Made by a program: the position numbers and the translations under genes. A stretch of 64,000 nt of DNA, from contig RECE01000326.1 in the NCBI GenBank assembly GCA_007694165.1, positions 25,758 to 89,757 on the forward strand, written 5' to 3'. How positions within the stretch are numbered: the first letter of the stretch is position 1; each line of letters begins with the position of its first letter. Positions 35,792 to 46,622 of the stretch are shown in pieces. The stretch comes from Bacteroidota bacterium. GTDB lineage: Bacteria > Bacteroidota > Bacteroidia > Bacteroidales > UBA7960. A model generated the notes under the pieces. The model worked only from the letters and a program-made list of their open reading frames with translations, was not told the DNA's origin and made no database searches.

Positions 35792-37123
35792 TCAGCTTTC
35801 TCCTTTGGGCAACCAGTAAAGAACAACCCTGTTGTCTTCTCTGAAATATTCTCTGGCAACACGGCGTATGTCTTCACGGGTAACTTTCATGTACCTTTCC
35901 AGTTCTGTATTGATAAGGTTGGCATCACCGTAAAGCAAATGATAGTTAGCCAGGTTGGTAGCGCGTCGGGCAATGGTAGTGTTGCTGTTTACCATTCTGT
36001 TTTCAATCTGGTTTTTTACTTTTTGCAATTCCTCTTCGCTTACCAGTTCATTCCGCACTTTCTCCAGCTCTTCATTAAAAACATTTTCAATATCGCGCGG
36101 ATCAGTGCCCATGTTGGCAAGTGCAAAAGTGAGGTTAATACCGGGGTGTTCCAGTCCCAGGGCAATGGAGGCAACCTGAAGCGCTTTCTGCTCCTGGTCT
36201 ACCAGCCTGCGGTAGAGCCTGCTGCTTTGTCCTTGCGACATAAGCGTTCCCAGCATTTCTACAGCATAAAAATCGGGTGTTCCCTGGGCGGGTATCATAT
36301 AAGCCTGGATAATCATTGGTATTTGAACATTGTCATATACGGTATCGCGAACTTCTGCTGTACGACGGGGTTCTGCATCTATAGCAGGGCGACGAAATTC
36401 CTGGGTTCCTGCAGGGATATCTCCAAAATATCTTTCAACCATTTTTTTGGTTTCAGCCTTGTCAATGTCACCGGTAATTACCAGCACGGCATTGTTGGGG
36501 ACATAGAACATGTCATGAAAGTTCTTGATGTCTTCGTCTGTAGCGTTGCGTACGTGGGGGTCAAGACCCAGAACATCACCTTTGTAGGGATGCACTGTAA
36601 AAGCCCTTGATATGGTTTCGATGAGCAACCTCCCGTAAGGGCGGTTGTCGCGGGTTTGTTGCATCTCTTCCGTAACAACGCTCTTTTGGGTTGCGATACC
36701 AACAGAGTCAATTTTTGGGTGAAGCATGCGCTCCGATTCCATCCATAAGCCCAGTTCAAGTTGATTGGAGGGCAACAGGATGTAATAGTTGGTAACGTCA
36801 AAACTGGTAAATGCATTGAGTGTACCGCCTGCTTGTTCGACTATTTCAGAAAATTCTCCCCTGTCGATATGCTTGCTTCCTTCAAACATAAGGTGTTCGA
36901 AAAAGTGAGCAAAACCGGTACGCTCAGGATGTTCGTTCTTGGCTCCTACATGATACATGATGTTGACAACCACGTTGGGGGTGGTATTGTCTTGCTGAAG
37001 AATGACATGCAAGCCATTGTCAAGAGTATATTCGGTAAATTCAATTTTGGGTGTGCTGCTGTAGCTCAATGTGGCAATCAGCAGGAATCCTAAGGTGAAA
37101 AGCGCCTTAAAATGTAGTTTCAT
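35792..37123 (-). CDS. M16 family zinc metallopeptidase
   Basis: GFAHFFEHLMFEG (HxxEH) with downstream TEEMQ. Signal-peptide start MKLHFKALFTLGFLL at 37123. Confidence 0.94.
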   Translation of the reverse strand: MKLHFKALFTLGFLLIATLSYSSTPKIEFTEYTLDNGLHVILQQDNTTPNVVVNIMYHVGAKNEHPERTGFAHFFEHLMFEGSKHIDRGEFSEIVEQAGGTLNAFTSFDVTNYYILLPSNQLELGLWMESERMLHPKIDSVGIATQKSVVTEEMQQTRDNRPYGRLLIETISRAFTVHPYKGDVLGLDPHVRNATDEDIKNFHDMFYVPNNAVLVITGDIDKAETKKMVERYFGDIPAGTQEFRRPAIDAEPRRTAEVRDTVYDNVQIPMIIQAYMIPAQGTPDFYAVEMLGTLMSQGQSSRLYRRLVDQEQKALQVASIALGLEHPGINLTFALANMGTDPRDIENVFNEELEKVRNELVSEEELQKVKNQIENRMVNSNTTIARRATNLANYHLLYGDANLINTELERYMKVTREDIRRVAREYFREDNRVVLYWLPKGES

Positions 37124-37273
37124 GTTTGTAAAGTTTAAATTAACGATTCGTTTATGTTTCAAATTATTGAATAGTTTTGATTGATAATTGTTCAGTTCGT
37201 GATGAATTAGTATGCTCTTTTCTTGCAGAATTACACTTGTGGAAAATTAAACCTTAATGGGCAAAGAAAAACA

Positions 37274-39058
37274 TCAATATATGAGGTCAAGGTCAAGATC
37301 GTTTTTCAATCGCTCCAAATCCGGGTTTTTATCCACCATCTTTTGAAACTTTTCTGCAGGAAGGTAAGCCTTTTGTACTTTTCTGTTTTCTTTAATTCTT
37401 ACCTGGAAGTTGATTGCGTAATTGTTGAGGTTTTTCCTGAGGAAGCTCAGAATCTGGGGTTTCTGCTCAAAAATGTTGTCTTGCTGCACCAGGTTGTCCA
37501 CCCCCATCTCAATGGTGATGTCATCAATCAAGACAGGAGGGTGTGTATTGAGGGCAGTGAAAATGCTTACACTGGAAATTTTGTAATTCTCCTTAAGTTT
37601 ATCCCATACATCCAGTAAATCATTTTCAGAGAAACTTTCTTCGGGTTTATCTTCTTGCTCAAGATTACTGGTCAGCTGGTCTTTTTTTTTTTCGTCCTCC
37701 TGCGGGCTTTGGTTGATTTTTATGCTGAATGATTTAGGTCCCGGCCCTGCTGAAGGAGCAGGCCTGGATGCTGCCGGTGAAGGCGCGGAGCCTGAGGATG
37801 GCTGAGTAGTTTGGGTTGCAGAGGGTTGTTCTTTCTTCTCACTTTGGTAAGAAGTGGAAGGAGATGCTACGTTGGATTGTGGCCGGCTCTGGGCAGGAGT
37901 CTGCAACGCCTGGGCCGGAGCTTTCAGGGCCGGTGCAGAAGCGGCAGGCGTTGATTCCTGACCTGACTGCAACAGTGCAGCAATCTGCAGCAGCGTAAGC
38001 TCCACATGCAGTCGTTTGTTGTTGCTGGTACGATAGGAAAAGTCGCATTTGTTGCTCATTTCGAGTGCTTTGAGCAAAAAAACGGGATGGCATTTGCCTG
38101 CCTGTTCCAGATATTTCTGGCGGATGTTTTCACCCACATCCATTAGTTTCACTGTTTTGGCATCTTTGCACATGAGCAAATTTCTCAGGTGAGAAGAAAA
38201 ACCGCCTATAAAATGGGCTCCTTCAAAGCCTTTGTCAATGATCGTGTTGTAAAGCAATAGTATATCTGTGGTCTCCGCGGCCAGAATGTGGTCCGTCATG
38301 GCAAAGAAATAGTCGTAATCCAGCACGTTGAGGTTTTCAACAACAGCTTTATAGGTGACGTGGTTTCCGGCAAAACTTACAATCTGGTCGAAGATAGACA
38401 AGGCATCACGCATGGCACCATCTGCTTTTTGAGCAATGATGTGCAGGGCGTCGTATTCTGTTTCGATCTTCTCACTTTTGGCCACAAACTCCAGCTGACG
38501 TGCAATATCGTCGATGGTAATGCGGTTAAAATCGAATATCTGGCACCTGGAAAGGATCGTGGGGATAATCTTGTGCTTTTCTGTGGTAGCCAGAATAAAC
38601 TTGGCATAAGCGGGAGGCTCTTCCAGGGTTTTCAGAAAGGCATTGAAAGCGGCCTGTGAAAGCATGTGAACCTCATCGATTACGTATACTTTGTATTTTC
38701 CGATGTGAGGGGGGATGCGCACCTGGTCAACCAGGTTGCGGATATCGTCTACCGAGTTGTTGGAGGCAGCATCCAGCTCATGCACATTAAAAGAGTTGGA
38801 TTCATTGAAAGAAACACAGGATTTACATTGGTTGCAGGCTTCAATATTCTCCGTGAGATTTTCACAGTTGATGGTTTTGGCCATGATACGCGCGCAGGTG
38901 GTTTTCCCCACACCCCGGGGGCCACAAAACAAAAATGCCTGTGCAAGGTGGTTGTTCTTGATGGCATTCTTCAGGGTATTGGTGATAGAGGCCTGGCCAA
39001 CGACCATGTCAAAAGTTGCAGGGCGGTATTTGCGTGCTGATACAATAAAGTTTTCCAT
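37274..39058 (-). CDS. dnaX: DNA polymerase III subunit gamma/tau
   Basis: VSARKYRPATFDMVVGQ, FCGPRGVGKTTCARIMAK, zinc motif CNQCKSC, DEVHMLS, SRCQIFDF; Q/P/S-rich linker. Confidence 0.96.
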   Translation of the reverse strand: MENFIVSARKYRPATFDMVVGQASITNTLKNAIKNNHLAQAFLFCGPRGVGKTTCARIMAKTINCENLTENIEACNQCKSCVSFNESNSFNVHELDAASNNSVDDIRNLVDQVRIPPHIGKYKVYVIDEVHMLSQAAFNAFLKTLEEPPAYAKFILATTEKHKIIPTILSRCQIFDFNRITIDDIARQLEFVAKSEKIETEYDALHIIAQKADGAMRDALSIFDQIVSFAGNHVTYKAVVENLNVLDYDYFFAMTDHILAAETTDILLLYNTIIDKGFEGAHFIGGFSSHLRNLLMCKDAKTVKLMDVGENIRQKYLEQAGKCHPVFLLKALEMSNKCDFSYRTSNNKRLHVELTLLQIAALLQSGQESTPAASAPALKAPAQALQTPAQSRPQSNVASPSTSYQSEKKEQPSATQTTQPSSGSAPSPAASRPAPSAGPGPKSFSIKINQSPQEDEKKKDQLTSNLEQEDKPEESFSENDLLDVWDKLKENYKISSVSIFTALNTHPPVLIDDITIEMGVDNLVQQDNIFEQKPQILSFLRKNLNNYAINFQVRIKENRKVQKAYLPAEKFQKMVDKNPDLERLKNDLDLDLIY

Positions 39059-39250
39059 GTGTTTTGTTCTAAATAGATATTCCCGCTGTGAAGCTAAAAG
39101 CAAAAGTATGTGTTTTTGGGCAAGGATAAAAATAATTTTTTTTTCAATTCCACCTGCTGATTTTTATCATGACAACCCGCAGGAATGAGACCCTATCAAA
39201 AAAAGATTTCTAACTTTGCGCCACCCTTAAATCTCTAATCTAAACATAAT

Positions 39251-40198
39251 ATGGAAAAAATACTTGTAATAGGATGTGCAGGACAAATTGGCTCAGAACT
39301 AACACTTGAACTGAGAAGAATGTATGGTGATGCCAATGTGGTAGCCACAGATATCAAGCCGGCAGATAAAGAAATTACCGAAGGCGGGCCTTTCGAAATT
39401 CTGGATGTTCTGGATACCCACAGGCTTTTTGGAACAGTAAGCCGCAACAAGATCACCCAGATTTACCATCTGGCGGCCATCCTTTCGGGCAATGCTGAGA
39501 AAAAGCCCCTTGCAAGCTGGCATATCAACATGGAGAGCTTGCTCAACGTACTCGAATTATCGCGCGAACTGAATCTGAACAAAGTTTTCTGGCCCAGCTC
39601 CATTGCCGTATTTGGCCCCACCACTCCCAGGGTTGACACTCCGCAGTTTACCGTGATGGAACCCAACACAGTATACGGTATCAGTAAGCTGGCAGGGGAA
39701 CGCTGGCTGGAGTATTATTTCCAGAGATATGGTGTTGACGGACGAAGCCTCCGCTACCCCGGTCTCATCAGCCATAAGACAGAAGCCGGTGGCGGTACCA
39801 CCGACTATGCCGTAGAAATCTTTTATGACGCCATCAAGGAGAAAAAATACAATTGCTTTTTGGGAGAGAATACTTATCTGCCTATGCAATTTATGGATGA
39901 TGCCATCAAAGCTACCATTGGAGTTATGGAGGCTCCGGCAGAAAAAATAACAGTAAGGTCAAGCTACAACGTGGCTGGAATCAGTTTCAGCCCCAAAGAG
40001 ATAGCCAAAGAAATACAGAAAACCATTCCCGACTTTTCCATTTCCTATGAGCCCGACTTTCGCCAGGCCATTGCCGATTCATGGCCCAAGAGCATCGACG
40101 ATAGCGTAGCGCAACGCGACTGGGGGCTGGAAAATACTTTTGACCTTAAGCGCATGACCTCACTTATGTTACAGGAGGTGGGAAAGAAATTCAATTAA
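39251..40198 (+). CDS. NAD-dependent epimerase/dehydratase (L-threonine 3-dehydrogenase-like SDR)
   Basis: ILVIGCAGQIGSEL, YHLAAILSG, PNTVYGISKLAGERW, SLRYPGLIS. Confidence 0.9.
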   Translation: MEKILVIGCAGQIGSELTLELRRMYGDANVVATDIKPADKEITEGGPFEILDVLDTHRLFGTVSRNKITQIYHLAAILSGNAEKKPLASWHINMESLLNVLELSRELNLNKVFWPSSIAVFGPTTPRVDTPQFTVMEPNTVYGISKLAGERWLEYYFQRYGVDGRSLRYPGLISHKTEAGGGTTDYAVEIFYDAIKEKKYNCFLGENTYLPMQFMDDAIKATIGVMEAPAEKITVRSSYNVAGISFSPKEIAKEIQKTIPDFSISYEPDFRQAIADSWPKSIDDSVAQRDWGLENTFDLKRMTSLMLQEVGKKFN

Positions 40199-40362
40199 AG
40201 TGCTTGCAAGAAAACGCCAATTGCTGCGTTATGCTTGCCTTCAAAACAGTCATTTACGAAAAGTAAACTCCTGTTTCTCAGTCATCGCATGCCTTGCACT
40301 TGACGCTTTCTTATCAAGCACTTGTAAAGATGATGAGTTTTCTTGCTGATACAAATTACGAT

Positions 40363-41136
40363 ATGACCCATTTTATCGATACCCATAATCATCTGTACCT
40401 CGAACAATTTGACCAGGACAGGGATATGGCCGTTGAAAGAGCACTGAGGGCAGGAGTGAAATATATGCTCCTGCCCAATGTGGATGAAGAAACCACCGGC
40501 CCTATGCTCCAACTGCATGAGAAGTATCCCCAAAACTGCCTGCCCATGATGGGGTTGCACCCCACTTCGGTTAAGCCGGGTTTTGAAAAGATACTGGAAA
40601 CCATGAAAGCCCGGTTCAGGGTCATGAAGTTTTTTGCAGTAGGTGAAACGGGCATTGATTTGTACTGGGATAAAACCCATTTTGATTTGCAGGTGCAGTC
40701 CTTCCGGACCCAGATTGAATGGGCGCTGGAGTTTAACCTTCCCCTGGTAATTCATTCCCGCAATTCAGTAACAGAAATTATGGATGTTCTGGACCAATAC
40801 CGTGGAACGAACCTGAAAGGGGTGATGCACTGCTTTCCCGGCGACACCCAACAGGCAAGATGGTTTACTGATTTTGGGTTTTGGCTGGGAATAGGAGGGG
40901 TGGTTACCTACAAGAAAAGTGCAATGGCAGAGGTGGTGAAAAATACCCCCCTCGACAAAATCATCCTGGAGACCGATGCTCCCTATCTGCCGCCGGTACC
41001 GCATCGCGGAAAAAGAAATGAACCTGCTTATATCCCCCTGATTGCAAACAAAATCGCTGAGATAAAGGGGATTTCCCGTGAAATGGTAGCAGAGGAAACC
41101 ACTAAAGCAGCCCATTCACTTTTCAAAATTGATTAA
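40363..41136 (+). CDS. TatD family metal-dependent hydrolase
   Basis: FIDTHNHLYL, GETGIDLYWD, VIHSRNS, MHCFPG, ILETDAPYLPP. ATG at 40363 preferred. Confidence 0.94.
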   Translation: MTHFIDTHNHLYLEQFDQDRDMAVERALRAGVKYMLLPNVDEETTGPMLQLHEKYPQNCLPMMGLHPTSVKPGFEKILETMKARFRVMKFFAVGETGIDLYWDKTHFDLQVQSFRTQIEWALEFNLPLVIHSRNSVTEIMDVLDQYRGTNLKGVMHCFPGDTQQARWFTDFGFWLGIGGVVTYKKSAMAEVVKNTPLDKIILETDAPYLPPVPHRGKRNEPAYIPLIANKIAEIKGISREMVAEETTKAAHSLFKID

Positions 41137-41189
41137 GTACAACAATACTTTTTTTAAATACTAAAGCTGGAAAATTCCTTATAATCATC

Positions 41190-42221
41190 ATGAGCAAGCA
41201 AGCTGAAATACTCGTAATATATACCGGAGGAACTATTGGAATGGTACAGGATTCTGAAACGGGGGCCCTCAATCCTTTCGATTTCAAACATCTTACCTCA
41301 CAAATTCCCGAAATAAAAAAGTTTGGCTTTCGCATAGAAAGCATTTCTTTCGATCCTATAATCGATTCTTCCAACATGGAGCCTGAGATATGGGTGCGCC
41401 TGGCAAGCATCATCGAAGAACATTATGAGATTTACGACGGGTTTGTGATTTTGCATGGCTCCGATACCATGGCTTACACGGCTTCTGCACTGAGTTTTAT
41501 GCTGGAAAATCTTTCCAAACCTGTAATTCTTACCGGTTCGCAACTCCCCATTGGGATGATACGTACCGATGGGAAAGAGAATTTTATTACCTCTCTCGAA
41601 ATTGCCGCAGCCAAAAAAGACGGGAAAGCACTGGTTCCCGAAGTGTGTATTTATTTTGAATACCAGCTATACCGTGGCAACCGCACCCATAAATTCAATG
41701 CCGAGCATTTTGAAGCCTTCCGCTCGGTCAATTACCCGGAGCTGGCAACGGCAGGGGTAGAGATCAAGTATGATTTTGCAGCCATCCATCCGGCTGTGAA
41801 CCAGGAATTCAGGATTTTTACCCAAATGGATACCAGTGTGGCAGTACTGACCTTGTTTCCGGGGATTTCCCGGGAGATCGTTTCCTCTATTCTTAACATT
41901 AAAGGACTTAAGGCCCTGGTGATGGAGACTTTTGGCTCGGGCAATGCTCCTACCTATTCCTGGTTTCTGGAAGAACTGGAGGCTGCTATCAGCAAGGGGT
42001 TGATCGTATACAACGTTACACAATGCAGAGGTGGCAGCGTGAAAATGGGTAAATATGAAACCAGTATAGGTCTGGAAAAAATTGGGGTTATCAGTGGCTA
42101 CGATATTACCCTTGAAGCAGCGATTACCAAGTTGATGTATTTATTGGGTCACAACTATCCGGTCAAAAAGATTAAAAAGTATCTTCAGACTTCTCTCAGA
42201 GGAGAGATGACCGTGGAATAG
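41190..42221 (+). CDS. ansA: Type I L-asparaginase
   Basis: IYTGGTIGMVQ and VILHGSDTMAYTASALSFML motifs. Confidence 0.93.
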   Translation: MSKQAEILVIYTGGTIGMVQDSETGALNPFDFKHLTSQIPEIKKFGFRIESISFDPIIDSSNMEPEIWVRLASIIEEHYEIYDGFVILHGSDTMAYTASALSFMLENLSKPVILTGSQLPIGMIRTDGKENFITSLEIAAAKKDGKALVPEVCIYFEYQLYRGNRTHKFNAEHFEAFRSVNYPELATAGVEIKYDFAAIHPAVNQEFRIFTQMDTSVAVLTLFPGISREIVSSILNIKGLKALVMETFGSGNAPTYSWFLEELEAAISKGLIVYNVTQCRGGSVKMGKYETSIGLEKIGVISGYDITLEAAITKLMYLLGHNYPVKKIKKYLQTSLRGEMTVE

Positions 42222-42224
42222 TTG

Positions 42225-45038
42225 TTAAGAAGTTGCTTTGTCAACCAGGTAAACAATAGAGCTGAAAGACTTGTCGCTGTGCAGGCTCAATCCGATTTCG
42301 CAGGTTCGGCTGGTAGAGTAGCCTGATGAACACGATTGGGTTTGTTCGCGGATACTTCTCAGGCCATGTGCATTCAATTCGGGATAGCTAAACCCGCGGT
42401 CTCCGGCAAACCCGCAGCAGTTGGCATCCACTGTCTTAACTTTCTTCGAACACATATGGGCCAGTTTTATCATTGAGGCTTCCAGCCCCATTTTTTTGGC
42501 ACTGCAAACAGCAAATATCGCCACCTCTTCATCAAGGGGTGTGAAAGTAAGCTTGTCGGCAAGATGCTCAAGGATAAATTCTACAGGTTCATAAAGCTTC
42601 ATCCCCGGCTCCATGTTGTTTTTCATGGTGTACAGGCAAGGACTCATGTCGCACAGGATGGGGTATTTGCCCTGTTCGCTGGCAAGCAACAAAGCAGATT
42701 GCAGTTCATCTGATTTTTGTTTTCCCTGGTCTTTGTAGCCCTTGCTTGAATAAGCCATGCCACAGCACAGATGATTTACCCTTTCGGGATAGATAATCTC
42801 GTACCCTGCTTTTTTGAGCAATTGCGGTATTTTGTCAGTCAAGGGAACTTTTTCATCATAATCGGGCGAAACACCCATTCCCCGGTTGATGCAGGAAGGG
42901 AAGTATACTACCTTCAGCGGATTCTCCTGGTTGACTGGCTGGGGTTGTATTCGTTTTCCTCCCCTGGGAAAATATTTGTTCCATTGGGGAATCCTGTTGC
43001 CCGAAATCCAGCGCATACCATTGGCGGTGCTTTGCAAGATTTTGCTGCCCACTATTTTGCGGGTAAAATGGACAAAATTCAATCCTGTGGCCGCTGATTT
43101 TACTACTGCGGAGGTGTTTTTTGCCAGTCTTGAAGCCAATCTGTTTTGCCAGGGTCTGATTTTGTTGTTGCGGAGGGCTTTTACCATTTCTCCGGTATCA
43201 ATTTTTACGGGGCAGTTCAAAGCGCAGAGTCCGTCGGTAGCGCAGGTTTGGTCGCCGTCATAATCAAACTGATTCACCAAAGAGGCCAATATATGGGGTT
43301 GATGCCCGTTTTCTTTGAGCCGGGCCATTTCCCTTAGCACCACGATGCGCTGGCGGGGGCTCAGGGTCAGGTCGTGAGACACGCATGCCGGCTCACAAAA
43401 ACCGCATTCAATGCACTTATCCACAATTTCATCAACGGGAGCCAGGGGCTTCAGGTTTTCAAGGTGGGCATTTGGACTTGGGTTCAGGATAACACCCGGA
43501 TTGATAAGATAACCGGGGTCGAAGATATCCTTGATTTCCTTCATCAGCTCATAGGCCTGGGTGCCCCACTCTTTTTCTACAAATGGAGCCATGTTGCGTC
43601 CCGTACCATGTTCTGCTTTCAGTGCGCCGTCATATTTGTCTACTACCATGGTTACCAGTTCTTTCATAAACTGGTCGTACCGCTCCACTTCAGCCGGGGA
43701 GCCAAAATCCTGGGTAAAAACAAAATGGAGGTTGCCTTCCAGTGCATGTCCGAAAATTACGGCCTCGTGGTAACCAAATTTTTTGAAAAGCTCCTGCAGC
43801 TCAAGTGTAGCAGTGGCAAGGGTTTCCAGGGGGAATGCCACATCTTCAATAATCACAGTAGTACCGGTTTTTCGCATGGCTCCAACGGAAGGAAACAACC
43901 CTTTGCGAATGTTCCACAAAAGATTGTACTCAGCAGGGATATCGGTAAACTCAATGGGGAAAACCGTGGGTATGCCCAGCAGAGATAGTTTGACTTTGTC
44001 AATATTGTGTAAAAGTTCTTCCTGGCTGTGTGCCCTGGTTTCTACCAGCAGTGCTGCTGCCTCTGGCGAGAGCTCACTGAGGTAGGAAGGCATCCCGTCA
44101 TTGTTTTCAACCGACCGCAAACCTGCCCTGTCAATGATTTCCACGGCAGCAACCGGTTCTTTTTTCAAAACGGTAGTGGCAAGGCAGGCCTTTAGAATGT
44201 CGGGAAACAAAATGAGCGTGGTAGCTTTAAAGCGATGTTCATGGACAGTATGGTAGGTTATTTCAGAAATAAAGCCCAGCGTTCCTTCCGAACCAATCAT
44301 CAGATGATTGATGATGTCAAAGGGGTCTGAAAAATCCACCAGGGCATTGAGGCTGTAGCCCGTGGTGTTTTTCATTTTGTATTTGTGTCTGATTCTTTCG
44401 GCAAGGGCATGGTCCTCCTTTACCTGTGTGTGCAGTGCTTGAAGTCTTTCAAGAATTTGAGGATGTTTTTTCCCGAATTGTTTCCTGCTCTCCGCTGATG
44501 AAGTGTCCAGGTTGGTGCCATCGCCCAGGAGGATTTTCATGCTGTGGATGGTATTGTAGGAGTTTTCGGCAGTACCGCAGCACATTCCGCTGGCATTGTT
44601 GGCAGCAATGCCCCCGATCATGGCGGCATTGATAGATGCCGGGTCGGGTCCGATTTTTCTGCCCCAGGGAGCCAGGATGATGTTGGCCCTGCTGCCGATA
44701 ATGCCGGGTTGTAAGCGGATACGCAAGCCTTCATCCAGCACCTCCCATGACTTCCAGTTTGCTGATGCCACGATAAGCACCGAGTCGCTGATGGCCTGCC
44801 CCGAAAGACTGGTGCCGGCAGCACGGAAAGTGACAGGGATGCTTAGCTTATGAGTATGCGAAAGAATTTGGGATACCTCTTCCTGGGTGTCAGCAATGAT
44901 GACAATTTGAGGGATAAGCCTGTAAAAACTTGCATCTGTACCCCATGCCAGGGTTTTCAGTGGGTCGGTAAATATCCTTTTAGCCGGTATAAATTGCTCC
45001 AGTTGCTGAAGCAGAGCTTTGTAGGGTCCGTTAAGCAT
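42225..45038 (-). CDS. FAD-binding/Fe-S D-lactate dehydrogenase-like oxidoreductase (GlcD + GlpC-like fusion)
   Basis: FAD_binding_4 (VTFRAAGTSLSGQAISD), CIECGFCEPACVSH, CATDGLCALNCPV, CCG-type motifs CCGMAYSSKG and CCGFAGDRG. Confidence 0.92.
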   Translation of the reverse strand: MLNGPYKALLQQLEQFIPAKRIFTDPLKTLAWGTDASFYRLIPQIVIIADTQEEVSQILSHTHKLSIPVTFRAAGTSLSGQAISDSVLIVASANWKSWEVLDEGLRIRLQPGIIGSRANIILAPWGRKIGPDPASINAAMIGGIAANNASGMCCGTAENSYNTIHSMKILLGDGTNLDTSSAESRKQFGKKHPQILERLQALHTQVKEDHALAERIRHKYKMKNTTGYSLNALVDFSDPFDIINHLMIGSEGTLGFISEITYHTVHEHRFKATTLILFPDILKACLATTVLKKEPVAAVEIIDRAGLRSVENNDGMPSYLSELSPEAAALLVETRAHSQEELLHNIDKVKLSLLGIPTVFPIEFTDIPAEYNLLWNIRKGLFPSVGAMRKTGTTVIIEDVAFPLETLATATLELQELFKKFGYHEAVIFGHALEGNLHFVFTQDFGSPAEVERYDQFMKELVTMVVDKYDGALKAEHGTGRNMAPFVEKEWGTQAYELMKEIKDIFDPGYLINPGVILNPSPNAHLENLKPLAPVDEIVDKCIECGFCEPACVSHDLTLSPRQRIVVLREMARLKENGHQPHILASLVNQFDYDGDQTCATDGLCALNCPVKIDTGEMVKALRNNKIRPWQNRLASRLAKNTSAVVKSAATGLNFVHFTRKIVGSKILQSTANGMRWISGNRIPQWNKYFPRGGKRIQPQPVNQENPLKVVYFPSCINRGMGVSPDYDEKVPLTDKIPQLLKKAGYEIIYPERVNHLCCGMAYSSKGYKDQGKQKSDELQSALLLASEQGKYPILCDMSPCLYTMKNNMEPGMKLYEPVEFILEHLADKLTFTPLDEEVAIFAVCSAKKMGLEASMIKLAHMCSKKVKTVDANCCGFAGDRGFSYPELNAHGLRSIREQTQSCSSGYSTSRTCEIGLSLHSDKSFSSIVYLVDKATS

Positions 45039-45199
45039 CTTATTTGAATAATTTTTTAAGGGGTGATGGATTATTTTCCAAAAGTAAGGAAAAATCTTTT
45101 GGTGACTGGAAGCCCAGGTATTAATTTTGCGCAAGTCAAACCCTTTGTTTATTATTGCGTATACTCAACAGAGGCAATCGAACTGTTAAATTTTACCCC

Positions 45200-46546
45200 A
45201 TGAAGCGAAGAGAACAAATAGTTGCAAGGATAAGAAAAGCAATAAGCTTTCTTGAGCGAGATGTTTGGAAAATTCCCCTCAAGGATTTACCTCCCCGCAA
45301 ATCATTTTTAATCAAGCAACTCAGAATAATTATCCTTGCTGTGCGCGGATTTGAGGAGGATGCCTTGCACTTAAGAGCTTCTGCACTAACATATTATTCC
45401 TTGATGGCCATTGTGCCGGTGGTAGCCATGGGGTTTGGCATTGCCAAAGGATTCGGACTTGAAGCATTGCTTGAGAATCAGTTGCGGGAGGCTTTTGCAG
45501 GAAGAGAAGAAGTGTTTGAATATGTAATGGAATTCGCTTATTCGATGCTCGAAACGACCCAGGGGGGTATTGTTGCTGGTGTGGGTTTGTTGATATTGCT
45601 CTACACCATTATCATTGTAATGATCTATGTGGAAGAATCGTTCAACGATATCTGGCAAATAAAGCAGTCTCGCCCGTTTTCGCGCAAGGTAAGTGACTAT
45701 TTTGCCATGATGTTTGTGGCGCCCCTGTTTCTTATGCTCTCCAGTGCAGCCATGGTATTTCTGACCACGCAGGTATCAGATATTGCCGGCAGGCTTGAGT
45801 TTCTTCAGTTTTTTAGTCCTGCCGTGAATTTTCTTCTGAATCTGACTCCCTACGTGCTGATTTGGATTGTATTTACACTTTTGTATATGGTAATGCCCAA
45901 TACCAATGTTAAACCCGGATCTGCCATTATCGGAGCCGTCATAGCGGGCTCATTCTTTATATTCTTACAGTGGGGTTATATTCATTTCCAGGTAGGTGTA
46001 TCGCGGTACAATGCTATTTACGGTAGTTTCGCTGCTTTGCCCCTTCTGCTTCTCTGGCTCAGATTCAGCTGGCTGGTGGTTTTGTTTGGTGCCGAAATAG
46101 CATTTGCCAACCAGAATGTTGAGCATTACGAATTTGAACATGAAGCCAAAAACCTGAGTCCTTACAACAAGAAAGTCCTGGCTTTGTATATTTACAACCA
46201 GATTGCCAAAAGATTTGCCCTTGGCGAGAGCCCTTTAACACCCCCACAGATTTCCCAACTGCTTGAAATCCCTATTAAAATTGTCAGAGAGGTGCTGGAT
46301 GATTTACTGGAAGTACAGCTGGTGACAGAAACACGTTCGGAACACCACAAAGAAGATGCATTCCAGCCGGCTTCGGATATTCATAAAGTTACTATCAGAG
46401 GAGTCCTGGAAAAACTCGATCACAAAGGGATGGATGTACTGCTGGCCCGGGAATCAGAAGAGCTTGATACGCTAATTACCACCCTGAAAAAGTTCAGCAA
46501 TACGCTTATGGAAGCCCCCGAAAATCTTCCGGTGAAGGATGTTTAG
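45200..46546 (+). CDS. YihY/virulence factor BrkB family membrane protein
   Basis: LRASALTYYSLMAIVPVVAMGFGIAKG, multiple TM helices, YGSFAALPLLLLWLRFSWLVVLFGAEIAFA. Confidence 0.92.
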   Translation: MKRREQIVARIRKAISFLERDVWKIPLKDLPPRKSFLIKQLRIIILAVRGFEEDALHLRASALTYYSLMAIVPVVAMGFGIAKGFGLEALLENQLREAFAGREEVFEYVMEFAYSMLETTQGGIVAGVGLLILLYTIIIVMIYVEESFNDIWQIKQSRPFSRKVSDYFAMMFVAPLFLMLSSAAMVFLTTQVSDIAGRLEFLQFFSPAVNFLLNLTPYVLIWIVFTLLYMVMPNTNVKPGSAIIGAVIAGSFFIFLQWGYIHFQVGVSRYNAIYGSFAALPLLLLWLRFSWLVVLFGAEIAFANQNVEHYEFEHEAKNLSPYNKKVLALYIYNQIAKRFALGESPLTPPQISQLLEIPIKIVREVLDDLLEVQLVTETRSEHHKEDAFQPASDIHKVTIRGVLEKLDHKGMDVLLARESEELDTLITTLKKFSNTLMEAPENLPVKDV

Positions 46547-46572
46547 ATGGACACTCTATTGAAATGTAAATA

Positions 46573-46622
46573 GATTCTATTGCTTAGGTTTATGCATAAT
46601 GATGAATTCCTCTATCTTTGCA
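46573..46622. repeat. Direct repeat left copy, flanking methyltransferase gene
   Basis: GATTCTATTGCTTAGGTTTATGCATAATGATGAATTCCTCTATCTTTGCA; 44/50 identical by hand alignment to 47533-47582. Confidence 0.88.

Noticed and set aside
35756-36610. 284-aa plus-strand ORF
   Set aside because: Entirely antisense to the M16 peptidase gene; Cys/Phe-rich translation without recognisable domain; shadow ORF.
42771-43988. Several 60-204 aa plus-strand ORFs
   Set aside because: Antisense to the D-lactate dehydrogenase-like gene, which has clear FAD and Fe-S motifs; no independent support.
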